DNA of 64,000 nt from Aurantimicrobium minutum (lineage in GTDB: Bacteria; Actinomycetota; Actinomycetes; Actinomycetales; Microbacteriaceae). The DNA is taken from NCBI RefSeq assembly GCF_002355535.1, contig NZ_AP017457.1, positions 744,001-808,000 on the forward strand, read 5' to 3'. The translations under genes and the position numbers were made by a program. Within the stretch, counting starts at the first letter, position 1, and each line of letters opens with the position of its first letter. Below are positions 44,117-53,047 of the stretch, piece after piece. Under the pieces are notes generated by a model that saw only the letters and a list, made by a program, of their open reading frames with translations, searched no databases and was not told the DNA's origin.

Positions 44117-44749
44117 TTAGAGAGTTTCGAGCCAGTTGCGCAACAGCTGAATACCTGCTTCGCCGGACTTTTCTGGATGGAATTGGGTTGCAACGAGTGG
44201 ACCATTTTCAACCGCAGCAATAAAGCGTTGGCCATGCTCGGCCCAGGTGACCGATGGTTGTGGGAAGGGCGGAATGACGTCCAGGTTCCATTCCGTGACA
44301 CCGTAGGAGTGCACAAAGTAGAAGCGCTCATTCTCGATACCCTTGAAGAGTTTCGAGTTTTGGCCTACCTCAACCGTGTTCCACCCCATGTGGGGAAGAA
44401 TCGGCGCATCAAGCTTGTGGACTGTCTCATCCCACTCACCGAGGCCAGGCGTATCAACGCCACCTTCAAGACCATTGGCAAACATAATCTGCATACCCAC
44501 ACAGATGCCCATCACTGGACGGCCCCCTGCAAGGCGACGTTCAATGATTTCTCCGCCGTCAACTGTGTTGAGTGCTTCCATCACGGCAGCAAAAGCCCCA
44601 ACACCGGGAACGAGAAGACCATCTGCCTCAGCACATTTGGTTTTATCGCGCGTCAGTTCGACCTTTGCTCCTGCAAGCTCTACCGCTTTGATTGCGGAGT
44701 GAATGTTTCCCGTGCCGTAGTCGAAAACAACGACGGATTTTTGGGTCAC
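44117..44749 (-). CDS. hisH: Imidazole glycerol phosphate synthase, glutaminase subunit
   Basis: A 210-aa class I glutamine amidotransferase that passes ammonia to HisF. Catalytic Cys in [14 protein letters not shown], and His/Glu in [14 protein letters not shown]. The GTG start at 44749 overlaps the hisB stop by 4 bases. HisF is not in the window next to it, so it must lie elsewhere. Confidence 0.95.
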   Translation of the reverse strand: MTQKSVVVFDYGTGNIHSAIKAVELAGAKVELTRDKTKCAEADGLLVPGVGAFAAVMEALNTVDGGEIIERRLAGGRPVMGICVGMQIMFANGLEGGVDTPGLGEWDETVHKLDAPILPHMGWNTVEVGQNSKLFKGIENERFYFVHSYGVTEWNLDVIPPFPQPSVTWAEHGQRFIAAVENGPLVATQFHPEKSGEAGIQLLRNWLETL

Positions 44750-45354
44750 AGAGCACCCTTCGTGCTGGGAATTCCCTGCACGAGTGGGTCAAGTGCTTTG
44801 GCCTGACGGAATGCACGAGCAAACGCCTTGAACTCTGCCTCAGCAATGTGGTGAGGGTCACGACCGTTCAAAACTGTGATGTGAGTAGTAAGACCCGCGT
44901 TGAAGGTAATTGCTTCGAAAACGTGACGAACCATGGAACCGGTGAAGTGGCCACCAATGAGGTGGAATTCAAATCCTGCAGGTTCACCAGAGTGCACCAG
45001 GAATGGGCGTCCAGAGATGTCAACAACCGCCTGAACGAGGGATTCGTCTAACGGAACGAGTGCGTCACCAAAGCGAGAAATACCGGCTTTATCCCCCAGC
45101 GCTTCACGAATCGCCAGACCCAGAGAAATACCGATGTCTTCAACGGTGTGGTGAACATCAATGTGAGTGTCACCAGAAGCCTTGACAGTTAGATCTGAGA
45201 GAGAGTGCTTTGCAAACGCCGTGAGCATGTGGTCAAAGAAAGGAACAGTGGTCTCGATGTTGCTCACACCACTGCCATCAAGATTGATGGTGAGTTCAAT
45301 GCTTGACTCGCTCGTGGTGCGAGAAATGCTCGCAATGCGCGGTGCCTGTGTCAT
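44746..45354 (-). CDS. hisB: Imidazoleglycerol-phosphate dehydratase
   Basis: A 202-aa monofunctional HisB dehydratase (Mn-dependent). Metal-binding motifs [28 protein letters not shown] and [17 protein letters not shown] are intact. No histidinol phosphatase domain is fused. It sits 19 bases after hisC. Confidence 0.95.
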   Translation of the reverse strand: MTQAPRIASISRTTSESSIELTINLDGSGVSNIETTVPFFDHMLTAFAKHSLSDLTVKASGDTHIDVHHTVEDIGISLGLAIREALGDKAGISRFGDALVPLDESLVQAVVDISGRPFLVHSGEPAGFEFHLIGGHFTGSMVRHVFEAITFNAGLTTHITVLNGRDPHHIAEAEFKAFARAFRQAKALDPLVQGIPSTKGAL

Positions 45355-45373
45355 AGCTCCAGTTTAGTGGAGC

Positions 45374-46468
45374 TTAAAGAGCGCCATTAATCGAGCCGTC
45401 AATGGCTGCTAGGGCATCCAGGAATTCGGTGGTTTCTGCTTCCGTACCTGCCGTCACACGTAGGTGGTGGGGCATACCGATGTCACGGATGATGATTCCT
45501 TGAGCTAGGAGTTTCTCAAACACATCCTGAGGATGACGAACTCCACCAAAGAGAACGAAGTTCGCACTTGAGGGATATGGCGTGTATCCGAGGGCAGTGA
45601 GCTCAGTGACGAGGCGGTCTCGTTGAGAACGAATGTCATCGACCATCGCCAGCATTGCTGGAGTGTGTGCCAGTGCTCCTTCCGCAGCTGCCTGCGTCAG
45701 TGCAGAGAGATGGTAGGGCAAACGCACCAAGCGAAGAGCATCGGTCACAGCAGGATCAGCAGCGAGATACCCCAAGCGAGCACCAGCAAAGGCAAAAGCT
45801 TTACTCATGGTGCGGGAGATGACCAGGCGTGGACGACCAGCCAACAATGTCAACGCAGTGGGCTCACCTTCAGGCGCAAACTCGGCATAAGCCTCATCGA
45901 CGAAAACAATGCCATCTGTTGCGTCATAGGCCGCAGCAATAGTTTCTAGCGAGACAGGGGTTCCTGTGGGGTTGTTGGGGGTGCAGAAGAACACGATGTC
46001 AGGCTTGTGTTCCTTGATGGCTGCAACCGCCGTTGCGGGGGAAATCTCAAAGTCAGCATCACGCTGGGCGGGAATCCACTGCGTACCTGTTCCTGAGGCA
46101 ATGATGGAATGCATGGAGTAAGTGGGAGGAAATGCCAGCAACGAGCGGCCAGGACCACCAAATGCTTGGAGTAACTGCTGAATGACCTCATTGGATCCGT
46201 TTGCCGCCCAGATGTTCTCTGCAGTCAGCCCGTGACCCAAATATGTGGCTAGTGCCTTGCGCAGTTCGGTGAATTCACGATCTGGGTATCGGTTGATTCG
46301 CCCCAGAGCTATATGAATTCGCCCCATGATGTCTTCAACAACCTGCGGTGGTACGGGGTGTGTGTTTTCGTTGACGTTGAGCTCCACGCGCACGTGCTCT
46401 TGAGGAGCGCCATAAGGCTTGAGGCCCCGAAGGTCGTCGCGAATGGGGAGGTCGTCAAGAGAAGTCAC
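45374..46468 (-). CDS. hisC: Histidinol-phosphate aminotransferase
   Basis: A PLP-dependent class I/II aminotransferase, 364 aa. VELNVNENTHPVPP at the N-terminus, FFCTPNNPTGTPVS, FVDEAYAEFAP (PLP-binding Asp/Tyr) and the Schiff-base lysine in RTMSKAFAFAGARLGY. The start is a GTG at 46468 with TAAACT as a possible -10 only six bases before it, so the transcript may be leaderless. hisD, often upstream, is absent here. Confidence 0.93.
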   Translation of the reverse strand: MTSLDDLPIRDDLRGLKPYGAPQEHVRVELNVNENTHPVPPQVVEDIMGRIHIALGRINRYPDREFTELRKALATYLGHGLTAENIWAANGSNEVIQQLLQAFGGPGRSLLAFPPTYSMHSIIASGTGTQWIPAQRDADFEISPATAVAAIKEHKPDIVFFCTPNNPTGTPVSLETIAAAYDATDGIVFVDEAYAEFAPEGEPTALTLLAGRPRLVISRTMSKAFAFAGARLGYLAADPAVTDALRLVRLPYHLSALTQAAAEGALAHTPAMLAMVDDIRSQRDRLVTELTALGYTPYPSSANFVLFGGVRHPQDVFEKLLAQGIIIRDIGMPHHLRVTAGTEAETTEFLDALAAIDGSINGAL

Positions 46469-46498
46469 CTCTTCAGTTTAAGCCGTGAAAGAAAGGAA

Positions 46499-46530
46499 GA
46501 ACGCCGACCCCCTTCTAGGAGCCGGCGTTC
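46499..46530 (-). terminator. Terminator after LysM gene
   Basis: An 8-bp stem GAACGCCG/CGGCGTTC (46499-46506 with 46523-46530) and, on the minus strand, a following T-rich stretch. It separates the LysM gene from hisC. Confidence 0.7.
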
Positions 46531-46557
46531 GAAAAGAAGAATGCAGGAATATGTGAC

Positions 46558-47010
46558 TTAGTAACCTGCAGGTAAAGCGATCTTCTGTCCTGCCTGTACA
46601 GGACCTTCTAGGTTGTTCAGCGAGACAATCTCTGCCACAACGTCACGTGGGTCAGCGTTGGGTGCAATTTCAGCAGCGAGGTGCCACAGGGTCTCCCCCG
46701 AGGACAAGGTCACATATGTGAAGTCTTGTGATGCACCTTCAGCAGTCGCCACAGCACCACCACTGTTGAGTGCCGCGACGAGGGCGCCGATCACGAGAGG
46801 AAGCGCAACAAGGGCTGTGAGAACTCGACGACCACGCTTGGTGATTCGAAGACGAGTGGTGGGGGTAGCTGCAGGAAGAAAGTTTACGTAAGTCACGTTG
46901 TTAGTGTGACCGGAGCTACGGACACTGCCAGTTTCGCTGCATGGCTCGTCAATGTAGTCAGGTTCGACGGGGCGGTGAATTGGTGCGGTGAATGCGAGTA
47001 CTGCGCTCAT
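46558..47010 (-). CDS. LysM-domain membrane protein, probable SOS division inhibitor
   Basis: A 150-aa protein: cytoplasmic N-terminus of about 70 residues, one membrane span (RRVLTALVALPLVIGALVAAL) and a C-terminal LysM domain (TYVTLSSGETLWHLAAEIA ... GPVQAGQKIALPAGY) that would bind peptidoglycan outside. I use the ATG at 47010, behind a strong AAGGAG. It is divergent from lexA with LexA boxes between, the arrangement of yneA in Bacillus and of division suppressors in Actinobacteria. A role in halting division after DNA damage is inferred from this context. Confidence 0.82.
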   Translation of the reverse strand: MSAVLAFTAPIHRPVEPDYIDEPCSETGSVRSSGHTNNVTYVNFLPAATPTTRLRITKRGRRVLTALVALPLVIGALVAALNSGGAVATAEGASQDFTYVTLSSGETLWHLAAEIAPNADPRDVVAEIVSLNNLEGPVQAGQKIALPAGY

Positions 47011-47068
47011 GAGATTCTCCTTTTCCTGTTTTATCTCGAATCGGGCTCTCGGCCGGGAGAACCCGATT

Positions 47069-47197
47069 CGAAGATATATTTCGAAGATATATTCGTATTC
47101 ATTCAATGTCAAGTAGATATTGAAGGTTTTTGGGACATTACTTGCGGAATTTTCGAATATGTGTTTGTTTTCTTCCCATATTTCGAATACTCTTTCG
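47069..47197. promoter_or_regulatory. Cluster of LexA boxes between LysM gene and lexA
   Basis: Four sites of the CGAA-N6-TTCG type lie here: CGAAGATATATTTCG (47069-47083, one base longer), CGAAGATATATTCG (47082-47095), CGAATATGTGTTTG (47154-47167) and CGAATACTCTTTCG (47184-47197). The first pair is next to the LysM gene and the second pair next to lexA, which suggests LexA control of both. Confidence 0.82.
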
Positions 47198-47276
47198 GTA
47201 ATGGAGATAGTTCATCACCAACCACGGACATTCCGGTTTGTGGATTGGAACACTCCCAGACAGATCGGAATAAGCC

Positions 47277-47951
47277 ATGACTGAGACAGCAGCTGGCACA
47301 AGCAAACGTCGCAAAGGGCTGAGTGCAAAGCAGCAACTTATCCTCGACGTCATCACCGCGTACATTGACCAAAACAGCTACCCCCCTTCCATGCAAGAAA
47401 TCGGGGATGCAGTTGGTCTGTCCTCATTGGCGAGTGTGACCTATCAGCTTCAACAGCTAGAACTCGGTGGCTACATTCGCCGTGACCCCAAACTTCCTCG
47501 CGCCCTTGAGGTTCTCGGCCAGGGATCAACTCCTCGTCAGGTCGCTCCTGTGGCAGACAACATCATCCCTCTAGGTGAAGCGGTTCAGGTCCCACTGGTG
47601 GGTCAAATTGCCGCAGGTGGCCCCATCACTGCTGAGCAGAACACGGAAGACACGATGGCGCTGCCTCGCCAGCTTGTTGGCGATGGTGAGCTCTTCATGC
47701 TCAAGGTCAAAGGTGAGTCGATGATTGACGCAGCAATCTGCGATGGTGACTTCGTCGTCGTGCGCCGTCAACAGACAGCAGAGAACGGTGACATGGTTGC
47801 TGCTCTTCTTGATGATGAAGCAACTGTCAAAGTTTTCCGTCAACGTGATGGCCACACCTGGTTGCTTCCTCGCAACAGCAACTACGAACCAATCCTGGGA
47901 GACCACGCCACCATCATGGGCAAGGTCGTCACGGTTCTTCGTTCGGTCTAA
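47277..47951 (+). CDS. lexA: LexA repressor
   Basis: The SOS repressor, 224 aa. N-terminal winged helix ([32 protein letters not shown], with [12 protein letters not shown] as recognition helix), then the self-cleavage site Ala113-Gly114 in [10 protein letters not shown], the catalytic Ser148 ([10 protein letters not shown]) and Lys185 ([10 protein letters not shown]). RecA-stimulated self-cleavage relieves repression. It is monocistronic, followed by a strong terminator, and controlled by the boxes upstream. Confidence 0.96.
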   Translation: MTETAAGTSKRRKGLSAKQQLILDVITAYIDQNSYPPSMQEIGDAVGLSSLASVTYQLQQLELGGYIRRDPKLPRALEVLGQGSTPRQVAPVADNIIPLGEAVQVPLVGQIAAGGPITAEQNTEDTMALPRQLVGDGELFMLKVKGESMIDAAICDGDFVVVRRQQTAENGDMVAALLDDEATVKVFRQRDGHTWLLPRNSNYEPILGDHATIMGKVVTVLRSV

Positions 47952-47964
47952 ACCTCCACAAACT

Positions 47965-48000
47965 AAAGGCCCGCATGCTGAATACAGCGTGCGGGCCTTT
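47965..48000. terminator. Bidirectional terminator between lexA and metF
   Basis: AAAGGCCCGCA/TGCGGGCCTTT (47965-47975 with 47990-48000), 11-bp stem with TTTTATTTAT beyond on the plus side; serves the convergent lexA and metF genes. Confidence 0.88.
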
Positions 48001-48015
48001 TATTTATCTCAATCT

Positions 48016-48966
48016 TCAGGCTTCGAGCCTACGCAGAACATCCAATACCGGTCCGCTTTGGTTGAAGGCATACAAGTGAATACCGGGCGCTCCCCCGGCC
48101 ATGAGCTCTCGAGCTAAGTTCGCTGCGTGCTCAACACCAATCTCCCGCTGACCTTCAACTGTGGGCTCAATTTCAAGAGCAATCTCCAAATCACTGGGCA
48201 TATCTTCCCCAGAGATCTCAATCATGCGACGCAAACGTCCTGGGCTAATCACCGGCATGATGCCCGGAATGATAGGCATGCTCAGGCCTGCCTCCTTCGC
48301 CTTCTGAGCGAAGGAGAGGTAGTCATCAGCGTGGAAGAACAACTGGGTGATGGCCAGGTTTGCTCCTGCAGCTTCTTTGGCCAGCAGAACATCAATGTCT
48401 TGGGTCTTCGAGCGTGACTGAGGATGCCCATTAGGGAATGCAGCAACACCAATACGAACAAACTCACGCTTTTGGCTCAGACGTGTTGCACCGGCATGCC
48501 ATCTGGGTTCTTCCACGAACACGAATGGTTCACGTTCTGCTTGAACACGGTGAATGAGCTGGGTAAGTTCCGCTGCACTACCTAAGTCTCCGAGGAAGTC
48601 CTCGCCTTCCTGCGTTCCCTGTGGTGGGTCTCCACGCAAGGCGAGGAAAGAACGGACACCAGCGTCAAGAAATGTCCGCACGAGCTCATTGGCACCCTGA
48701 TAGGACTCAGCAACACAGGTGAGGTGAGCCATCGGCTCAACATCAGTGTTTTCCAGAATGAATTTCACGCAATCCAAGGTGGCATCACGAGAAGAGCCAC
48801 CTGCACCATAGGTGACGGAGATGAAATCTGGACCAGATGCGGCAAGTTCCAGGATGGTTTCGTGCAGTGCATCTCGGAGTTCAGGGTTGCGTGGTGGGTA
48901 AACCTCAAAAGAAAAGGGCACGCCAATATTCAATTCAAGAGAACTGGACGGTGATGCGTTGCTCAT
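48016..48966 (-). CDS. metF: 5,10-methylenetetrahydrofolate reductase
   Basis: A 316-aa TIM-barrel flavoenzyme that provides methyl-THF for methionine synthesis. Family motifs: PFSFEVYPPRNPELRDALHETI, ISVTYGAGGSSRDATLDCVKFI, FLALRGDPPQG, FPNGHPQSRSKTQDIDVLLAKEAAGANLAITQLFF and PIIPGIMPVISPGRL. I use the ATG at 48966 (behind CGAGGAAAAT) rather than the opening 12 codons farther upstream. Control is not evident; no riboswitch-like structure could be made out in the short leader. Confidence 0.93.
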   Translation of the reverse strand: MSNASPSSSLELNIGVPFSFEVYPPRNPELRDALHETILELAASGPDFISVTYGAGGSSRDATLDCVKFILENTDVEPMAHLTCVAESYQGANELVRTFLDAGVRSFLALRGDPPQGTQEGEDFLGDLGSAAELTQLIHRVQAEREPFVFVEEPRWHAGATRLSQKREFVRIGVAAFPNGHPQSRSKTQDIDVLLAKEAAGANLAITQLFFHADDYLSFAQKAKEAGLSMPIIPGIMPVISPGRLRRMIEISGEDMPSDLEIALEIEPTVEGQREIGVEHAANLARELMAGGAPGIHLYAFNQSGPVLDVLRRLEA

Positions 48967-49045
48967 ATTTTCCTCGGGACACTTTCGCGAAAAAGACAAC
49001 ACCTAGTTGTCCGCGAAGCGTGGGCCGGGCTCGGCAGTCGCTTAC

Positions 49046-49062
49046 ACCTGAATAAATCAGGT
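49046..49062 (-). terminator. Weak hairpin downstream of clpX
   Basis: ACCTGA-ataaa-TCAGGT, a 6-bp stem without a clear T-run, between clpX and metF on the same strand. It could be a weak terminator. Confidence 0.4.
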
Positions 49063-49075
49063 TAGAAGAATGTTA

Positions 49076-50368
49076 TCAGGCAGTGCGTTCTTCTGGCTCA
49101 ATCACAGCTGAGCTCAAGCGGGGAACTACGGTCGGCGCAGCATTTTCGGTGACGCACTCTGCCGTGATGATGACCTTATGAATCTGGTCTGTTGAGGGAA
49201 CTTCGAACATGATGGGCCCGAGGACGTTCTCCAAGATGGCCCGCAAACCACGTGCCCCCGTCTGGCGCACTACGGCCAAGTCAGCGATGGCATCCAGTGC
49301 TGCAGGTTCAAATTCAAGCTCAACGTCATCGAGAGCAAACATGCGCTGGTATTGCTTGACCAGTGCGTTCTTGGGCTCAGTGAGAATGTCAATCAGTGCA
49401 ATGCGATCTAGTGGCGACACTGTTGCGATCACGGGAAGACGACCAATGAACTCAGGAATCAGACCAAACTTGTGCAGGTCTTCCGGGAGTACCTCTGCGA
49501 AGAAGTCACGTGCTTCATCCTTGCTCTGCAACGGAGCACCAAAACCGATACCGGTCTTACCTGCACGGGACTGAATGATGTCTTCCAGCCCTGCGAATGC
49601 ACCGGCAACGATGAAGAGCACGTTGGTGGTGTCCAGCTGGATAAATTCCTGGTTGGGGTGCTTACGACCACCCTGTGGCGGAACGGAGGCTACGGTGCCT
49701 TCCAAAATCTTCAGCAGTGCTTGCTGAACACCTTCACCAGATACGTCACGCGTAATCGAGGGGTTCTCTGCCTTGCGTGAGATCTTGTCGATTTCATCGA
49801 TGTAAATGATGCCCTGCTCTGCACGCTTCACATCAAAGTCAGCTGCCTGCAGGAGCTTGAGAAGAATGTTTTCGACGTCTTCACCGACATAGCCGGCTTC
49901 CGTCAGCGATGTTGCGTCAGCAACAGCGAACGGAACATTCAGACGGCGAGCAAGAGTTTGTGCAAGATAGGTCTTTCCACATCCGGTGGGACCAATGAGG
50001 AGGATGTTGCTCTTGGCAATCTCAACTTCGTTTGCTTTTTCTTCGGCGGTCTTAACACCCTCACCAGCGCGCACGCGCTTGTAGTGGTTGTAAACCGCAA
50101 CGGAGAGGGCTTTCTTGGCTGGTTCTTGACCAATGACGTATTCCTCAAGGAATGCAAAAATTTCGCGGGGCTTGGGCAGATCGAAATCTGCAATAACGCC
50201 CTCTTCGTTGGCTTCTGCGAGACGTTCTTCAATAATCTCGTTGCACAGTTCAACGCACTCATCGCAGATGTAAACGCCGGGGCCCGCAATGAGCTGAGCT
50301 ACCTGCTTCTGGCTTTTGCCACAGAAGGAACACTTGAGCAGGTCAGCGCTTTCGCCGATACGTGCCAT
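49076..50368 (-). CDS. clpX: ATP-dependent Clp protease ATPase subunit ClpX
   Basis: A AAA+ unfoldase (430 aa) that feeds substrates to ClpP. The zinc-binding domain has Cys13, Cys16, Cys35 and Cys38 (KCSFCGKS ... [10 protein letters not shown]). Walker [15 protein letters not shown], Walker [11 protein letters not shown], pore-loop GYVGEDVEN and the ClpP-contact IGF-type loop [11 protein letters not shown] are all intact. I use the ATG at 50368, behind AAGGAG. It is separated from clpP2 by a terminator hairpin, so it may have its own promoter. Confidence 0.96.
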   Translation of the reverse strand: MARIGESADLLKCSFCGKSQKQVAQLIAGPGVYICDECVELCNEIIEERLAEANEEGVIADFDLPKPREIFAFLEEYVIGQEPAKKALSVAVYNHYKRVRAGEGVKTAEEKANEVEIAKSNILLIGPTGCGKTYLAQTLARRLNVPFAVADATSLTEAGYVGEDVENILLKLLQAADFDVKRAEQGIIYIDEIDKISRKAENPSITRDVSGEGVQQALLKILEGTVASVPPQGGRKHPNQEFIQLDTTNVLFIVAGAFAGLEDIIQSRAGKTGIGFGAPLQSKDEARDFFAEVLPEDLHKFGLIPEFIGRLPVIATVSPLDRIALIDILTEPKNALVKQYQRMFALDDVELEFEPAALDAIADLAVVRQTGARGLRAILENVLGPIMFEVPSTDQIHKVIITAECVTENAAPTVVPRLSSAVIEPEERTA

Positions 50369-50471
50369 GGTCAACTCCTTCTCATCTGGAAATACGAGAC
50401 ATTCGAGCCTAACCCGAACCACAGACGTTGCTGTTCACCTGTGAATGCGTGGCGTCGGCGTGCCGAAAAAG

Positions 50472-50501
50472 CGAAAACCCCGACCGAAGCCGGGGTTTTC
50501 G
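50472..50501 (-). terminator. Terminator after clpP1-clpP2
   Basis: CGAAAACCCCG/CGGGGTTTTCG (50472-50482 with 50491-50501), perfect 11-bp stem, with no long T-run after it. It lies between the clpP2 stop and the clpX start. Confidence 0.8.
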
Positions 50502-50516
50502 TGAAATGTACTGAAC

Positions 50517-51182
50517 TTAGGCGCCGATAGCAGCGTTCTTACGCGAGGTCAACACCTGGTCAATCAGTCCATACTCGAGTGCTTCTGCAGCCGAGAGGAT
50601 CTTGTCGCGGTCGATGTCCTTGTTGACCTGTTCAACAGAACGGTTCGAGTGCTTGGACAGAGTCTCTTCCAGCCATTCACGCATACGCATGATTTCCTTG
50701 GCCTGGATTTCGATATCTGATGCCTGACCACGACCTGCGTCACCAGTTGCAGGCTGGTGAATGAGAACACGTGCGTTGGGCAGAGCAAGACGCTTACCGG
50801 GAGCACCTGCTGCCAACAGCACAGCCGCAGCTGATGCTGCTTGGCCGAGGCATACTGTCTGGACCTGGGGGCGGATGTACTGCATGGTGTCGTAGATTGC
50901 CGTCATTGCGGTGAAAGATCCACCGGGAGAGTTGATGTACATCACGATGTCACGGTCTGGGTCCTGACTTTCAAGCACCAGAAGCTGAGCCATCACGTCA
51001 TCTGCCGAAGCATCGTCAACCTGGACACCCAAGAATATGATGCGGTCTTCGAACAGCTTGGCGTAGGGGTCCTGGCGCTTGTAACCGTATGCGGTGCGCT
51101 CTTCAAAAGTAGGAAGAACATAGCGGCTGGAAGGAGCTTCCTGTCTATTGAATGCGGTTCCGCCAAAGTTTGGGATAGTCAT
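50517..51182 (-). CDS. clpP2: ClpP protease subunit 2
   Basis: A 221-aa serine protease subunit. Catalytic Ser in [12 protein letters not shown], His in [16 protein letters not shown], Asp in [20 protein letters not shown]. The longer N-terminus before the core ([20 protein letters not shown]) and the clpP1-clpP2 tandem are typical of Actinobacteria, in which the two form a mixed 14-mer. I use the ATG at 51182, behind GAGGA. Confidence 0.95.
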   Translation of the reverse strand: MTIPNFGGTAFNRQEAPSSRYVLPTFEERTAYGYKRQDPYAKLFEDRIIFLGVQVDDASADDVMAQLLVLESQDPDRDIVMYINSPGGSFTAMTAIYDTMQYIRPQVQTVCLGQAASAAAVLLAAGAPGKRLALPNARVLIHQPATGDAGRGQASDIEIQAKEIMRMREWLEETLSKHSNRSVEQVNKDIDRDKILSAAEALEYGLIDQVLTSRKNAAIGA

Positions 51183-51210
51183 GTGTAGTCCTCGAATCTG
51201 TCTCTGGCGC

Positions 51211-51798
51211 TTACGCAGTCTTGGTTCCGCCACCACCGGTGACATCGCTTGCTGAGGCACGAACATGGTCAACAAAGCCATACTCGAGAGCTTCCTGAGC
51301 GGTGAACCAGCGGTCACGGTCACCATCAGCGTTGATTTGCTCAACAGTCTTACCCGTCTGAGCTGCTGTGATCTCAGCCAAGCTCTGCTTCATGGAGTTG
51401 ATCAGCTGTGCTTGGGTCTGGATGTCAGAAGCAGTACCACCGAAGCCACCGTGAGGCTGGTGCAGAAGAACACGAGCGTTAGGAGTGATGTAACGCTTAC
51501 CCTTGGTGCCCGAGGTCAGCAGCAGCTGTCCCATCGAGGCAGCCATACCAATACCCACGGTCACAATGTCATTGGGAACAAACTGCATGGTGTCGTAAAT
51601 CGCCATACCTGCAGTGATCGAACCACCGGGAGAGTTGATGTAAAGGTAGATGTCTTTCTCTGCATCCTCAGCGGCCAGCAGAAGCATCTTGGCGCAAATC
51701 TCATTCGCGTTATCGTCACGCACATCCGAACCCAACCAAATGATGCGGTCCTTTAACAGACGCTCAAAGACGTTGTTCGGCATTACCAAGTCGGCCAT
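51211..51798 (-). CDS. clpP1: ClpP protease subunit 1
   Basis: A 195-aa ClpP subunit with Ser in [15 protein letters not shown], His in [14 protein letters not shown] and Asp in [20 protein letters not shown]. It is the first gene of the clpP1-clpP2 operon, 28 bases ahead of clpP2. Two ClgR-like boxes lie about 90-120 bases upstream. Confidence 0.95.
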   Translation of the reverse strand: MADLVMPNNVFERLLKDRIIWLGSDVRDDNANEICAKMLLLAAEDAEKDIYLYINSPGGSITAGMAIYDTMQFVPNDIVTVGIGMAASMGQLLLTSGTKGKRYITPNARVLLHQPHGGFGGTASDIQTQAQLINSMKQSLAEITAAQTGKTVEQINADGDRDRWFTAQEALEYGFVDHVRASASDVTGGGGTKTA

Positions 51799-51884
51799 GT
51801 CAACTCCATTTCAACAACCGCAAGAGATTTCGCTTGCGATGTTTTTCAATCTACTGGAGCAAACACTCTCAACACGGCAGTGTT

Positions 51885-51916
51885 CGCCTCAGGCGGAGTG
51901 CCGTTCGCCCCAGGCG
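51885..51916. promoter_or_regulatory. Two ClgR-like boxes upstream of clpP1
   Basis: CGCCTCAGGCG (51885-51895) and CGCCCCAGGCG (51906-51916), each preceded by GTT, recur at a 21-base interval (two helical turns). ClgR, the activator of clp genes in Actinobacteria, recognises CGC-Y-N5-R-GCG-like sites; the match is good but not perfect. No clgR gene is in the window. Confidence 0.5.
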
Positions 51917-51931
51917 CACGAATTAAAAAAA

Positions 51932-51962
51932 GTCGGGCCTCCCGAGACGAAGGAGGCCCGAC
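51932..51962 (-). terminator. Terminator after zinc-ribbon gene
   Basis: GTCGGGCCTCC/GGAGGCCCGAC (51932-51942 with 51952-51962), perfect 11-bp stem followed on the minus strand by TTTTTTTAATT. Confidence 0.9.
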
Positions 51963-51982
51963 TACCCAATGAGGAGTGGGGT

Positions 51983-52246
51983 CTAATCAAAAATTTCTGT
52001 CAGCCAGTTGTGCGGCTTTTTCTTGTAGCCATTTTGCGGATACGAGTTGTACTGAGGTGGAGCGTTGTATTGGGGCGGTGCAGCAGCTGCGGCGGGGGCA
52101 GGAGCGGGTGCTGAAACCGAGCGTTCAAGAATCTTGTCAAGCTCACCACGATCGAGCCAGACACCTCTGCATTCAGGGCAGTAGTCAATCTCTACTCCTG
52201 AGCGATCAGACATAACCAGTGTTGCTCCGTCAGTTGGACACTTCAT
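51983..52246 (-). CDS. Zinc-ribbon (TFIIB-type) domain protein
   Basis: An 87-aa protein. The N-terminal 42 residues form a zinc ribbon (MKCPTDGATLVMSDRSG ... DYCPECRGVWLDRGEL) with CPxDG and CPxC pairs. The rest is an Ala/Pro-rich linker (SAPAPAPAAAAAPP) and a short tail with PQYN repeats. This zf-TFIIB family has no settled function; a nucleic-acid or protein-binding role is possible. It is monocistronic with a strong terminator. Confidence 0.8.
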   Translation of the reverse strand: MKCPTDGATLVMSDRSGVEIDYCPECRGVWLDRGELDKILERSVSAPAPAPAAAAAPPQYNAPPQYNSYPQNGYKKKPHNWLTEIFD

Positions 52247-52348
52247 TGCTCACTCCAAGAGGTTGGTGGGATTGGTATAAGTCAATCTGTTCTGTCTGAG
52301 AAAAGACTTAGAGAATGTGTGAGGTGTGCTGAGAAGTACACTGAAGTC

Positions 52349-52993
52349 ATGACTCCCACTCTTGCTGCCGCATTAGCCGGCCTCGGGTTCGGACTCTCCC
52401 TCATCGTGGCTATTGGTGCACAAAACGCCTATGTTCTGCGACAGGGTCTTCGTAAAGAACACGTTTTTGTCATTGTTGCCATTTGTGCCCTCTCAGACGC
52501 ACTCCTGATTGCAGTTGGTGTTGCCGGGCTGGGCGCCATCATTCAACAGCTGGAATGGCTGCTTCTACTCATTGAACTCGTTGGTGGTGTTTTCCTGTGT
52601 ACCTACGGAGTGATGGCGGCAAAGCGCGCCTGGAAGCCCGAAGTTCTCAACACAGACACCGGTGGAAAAAGAGTCAGCCTCAAGGTTGCTGTGGGAACAG
52701 CACTGGCACTGACCTATCTGAACCCTCACGTGTATCTCGACACAGTACTTCTACTCGGTTCTGTTGCCGGTACCTACGAAGAAAACAGGTGGTGGTTTGC
52801 CACGGGCGCAATGCTTGGCAGCATTATCTGGTTTAGCACTCTGGGCTTTGGCGCTCGCGTGCTTGATCCTGTCTTCAAGAAGCCCACAGCATGGCGTGTA
52901 CTCGATGCCATTATTGCTCTCGTGATGTTCGCCTTGGGAACGAGCTTGTTAGTGAGCTTTGTTCAGCACCTCATGGCGAGCTTGGGCGCTTAG
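52349..52993 (+). CDS. LysE/ArgO family amino-acid exporter
   Basis: A 214-aa inner membrane protein with six spans. LAGLGFGLSLIVAIGAQNAYVLRQGL is the conserved N-terminal motif of LysE/ArgO, followed by TALALTYLNPHVYLDTVLLLG. It should export basic amino acids (lysine or arginine) and so guard against overload. I use the ATG at 52349 with its typical start rather than an in-frame GTG 10 codons earlier. No LysG/ArgP-type regulator is adjacent. Confidence 0.87.
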   Translation: MTPTLAAALAGLGFGLSLIVAIGAQNAYVLRQGLRKEHVFVIVAICALSDALLIAVGVAGLGAIIQQLEWLLLLIELVGGVFLCTYGVMAAKRAWKPEVLNTDTGGKRVSLKVAVGTALALTYLNPHVYLDTVLLLGSVAGTYEENRWWFATGAMLGSIIWFSTLGFGARVLDPVFKKPTAWRVLDAIIALVMFALGTSLLVSFVQHLMASLGA

Positions 52994-53003
52994 CGACAAC
53001 GAA

Positions 53004-53029
53004 AACCCCCGCAGTTTCCTGCGGGGGTT
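53004..53029. terminator. Bidirectional terminator between lysE-like gene and tig
   Basis: AACCCCCGCAG/CTGCGGGGGTT, perfect 11-bp stem with a 4-base loop, flanked by A- and T-rich sequence, between convergent genes. Confidence 0.9.
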
Positions 53030-53047
53030 ATTAATTCGTTCGAAGAA

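Noticed and set aside
43940-44806. 288-codon plus-strand frame opposite hisA and hisH
   Set aside because: Antisense to two clear histidine genes; no domain or ribosome binding site.
49003-49075. SAM or other riboswitch related to metF
   Set aside because: This stretch upstream of metF and downstream of clpX is short and shows only one 6-bp hairpin.
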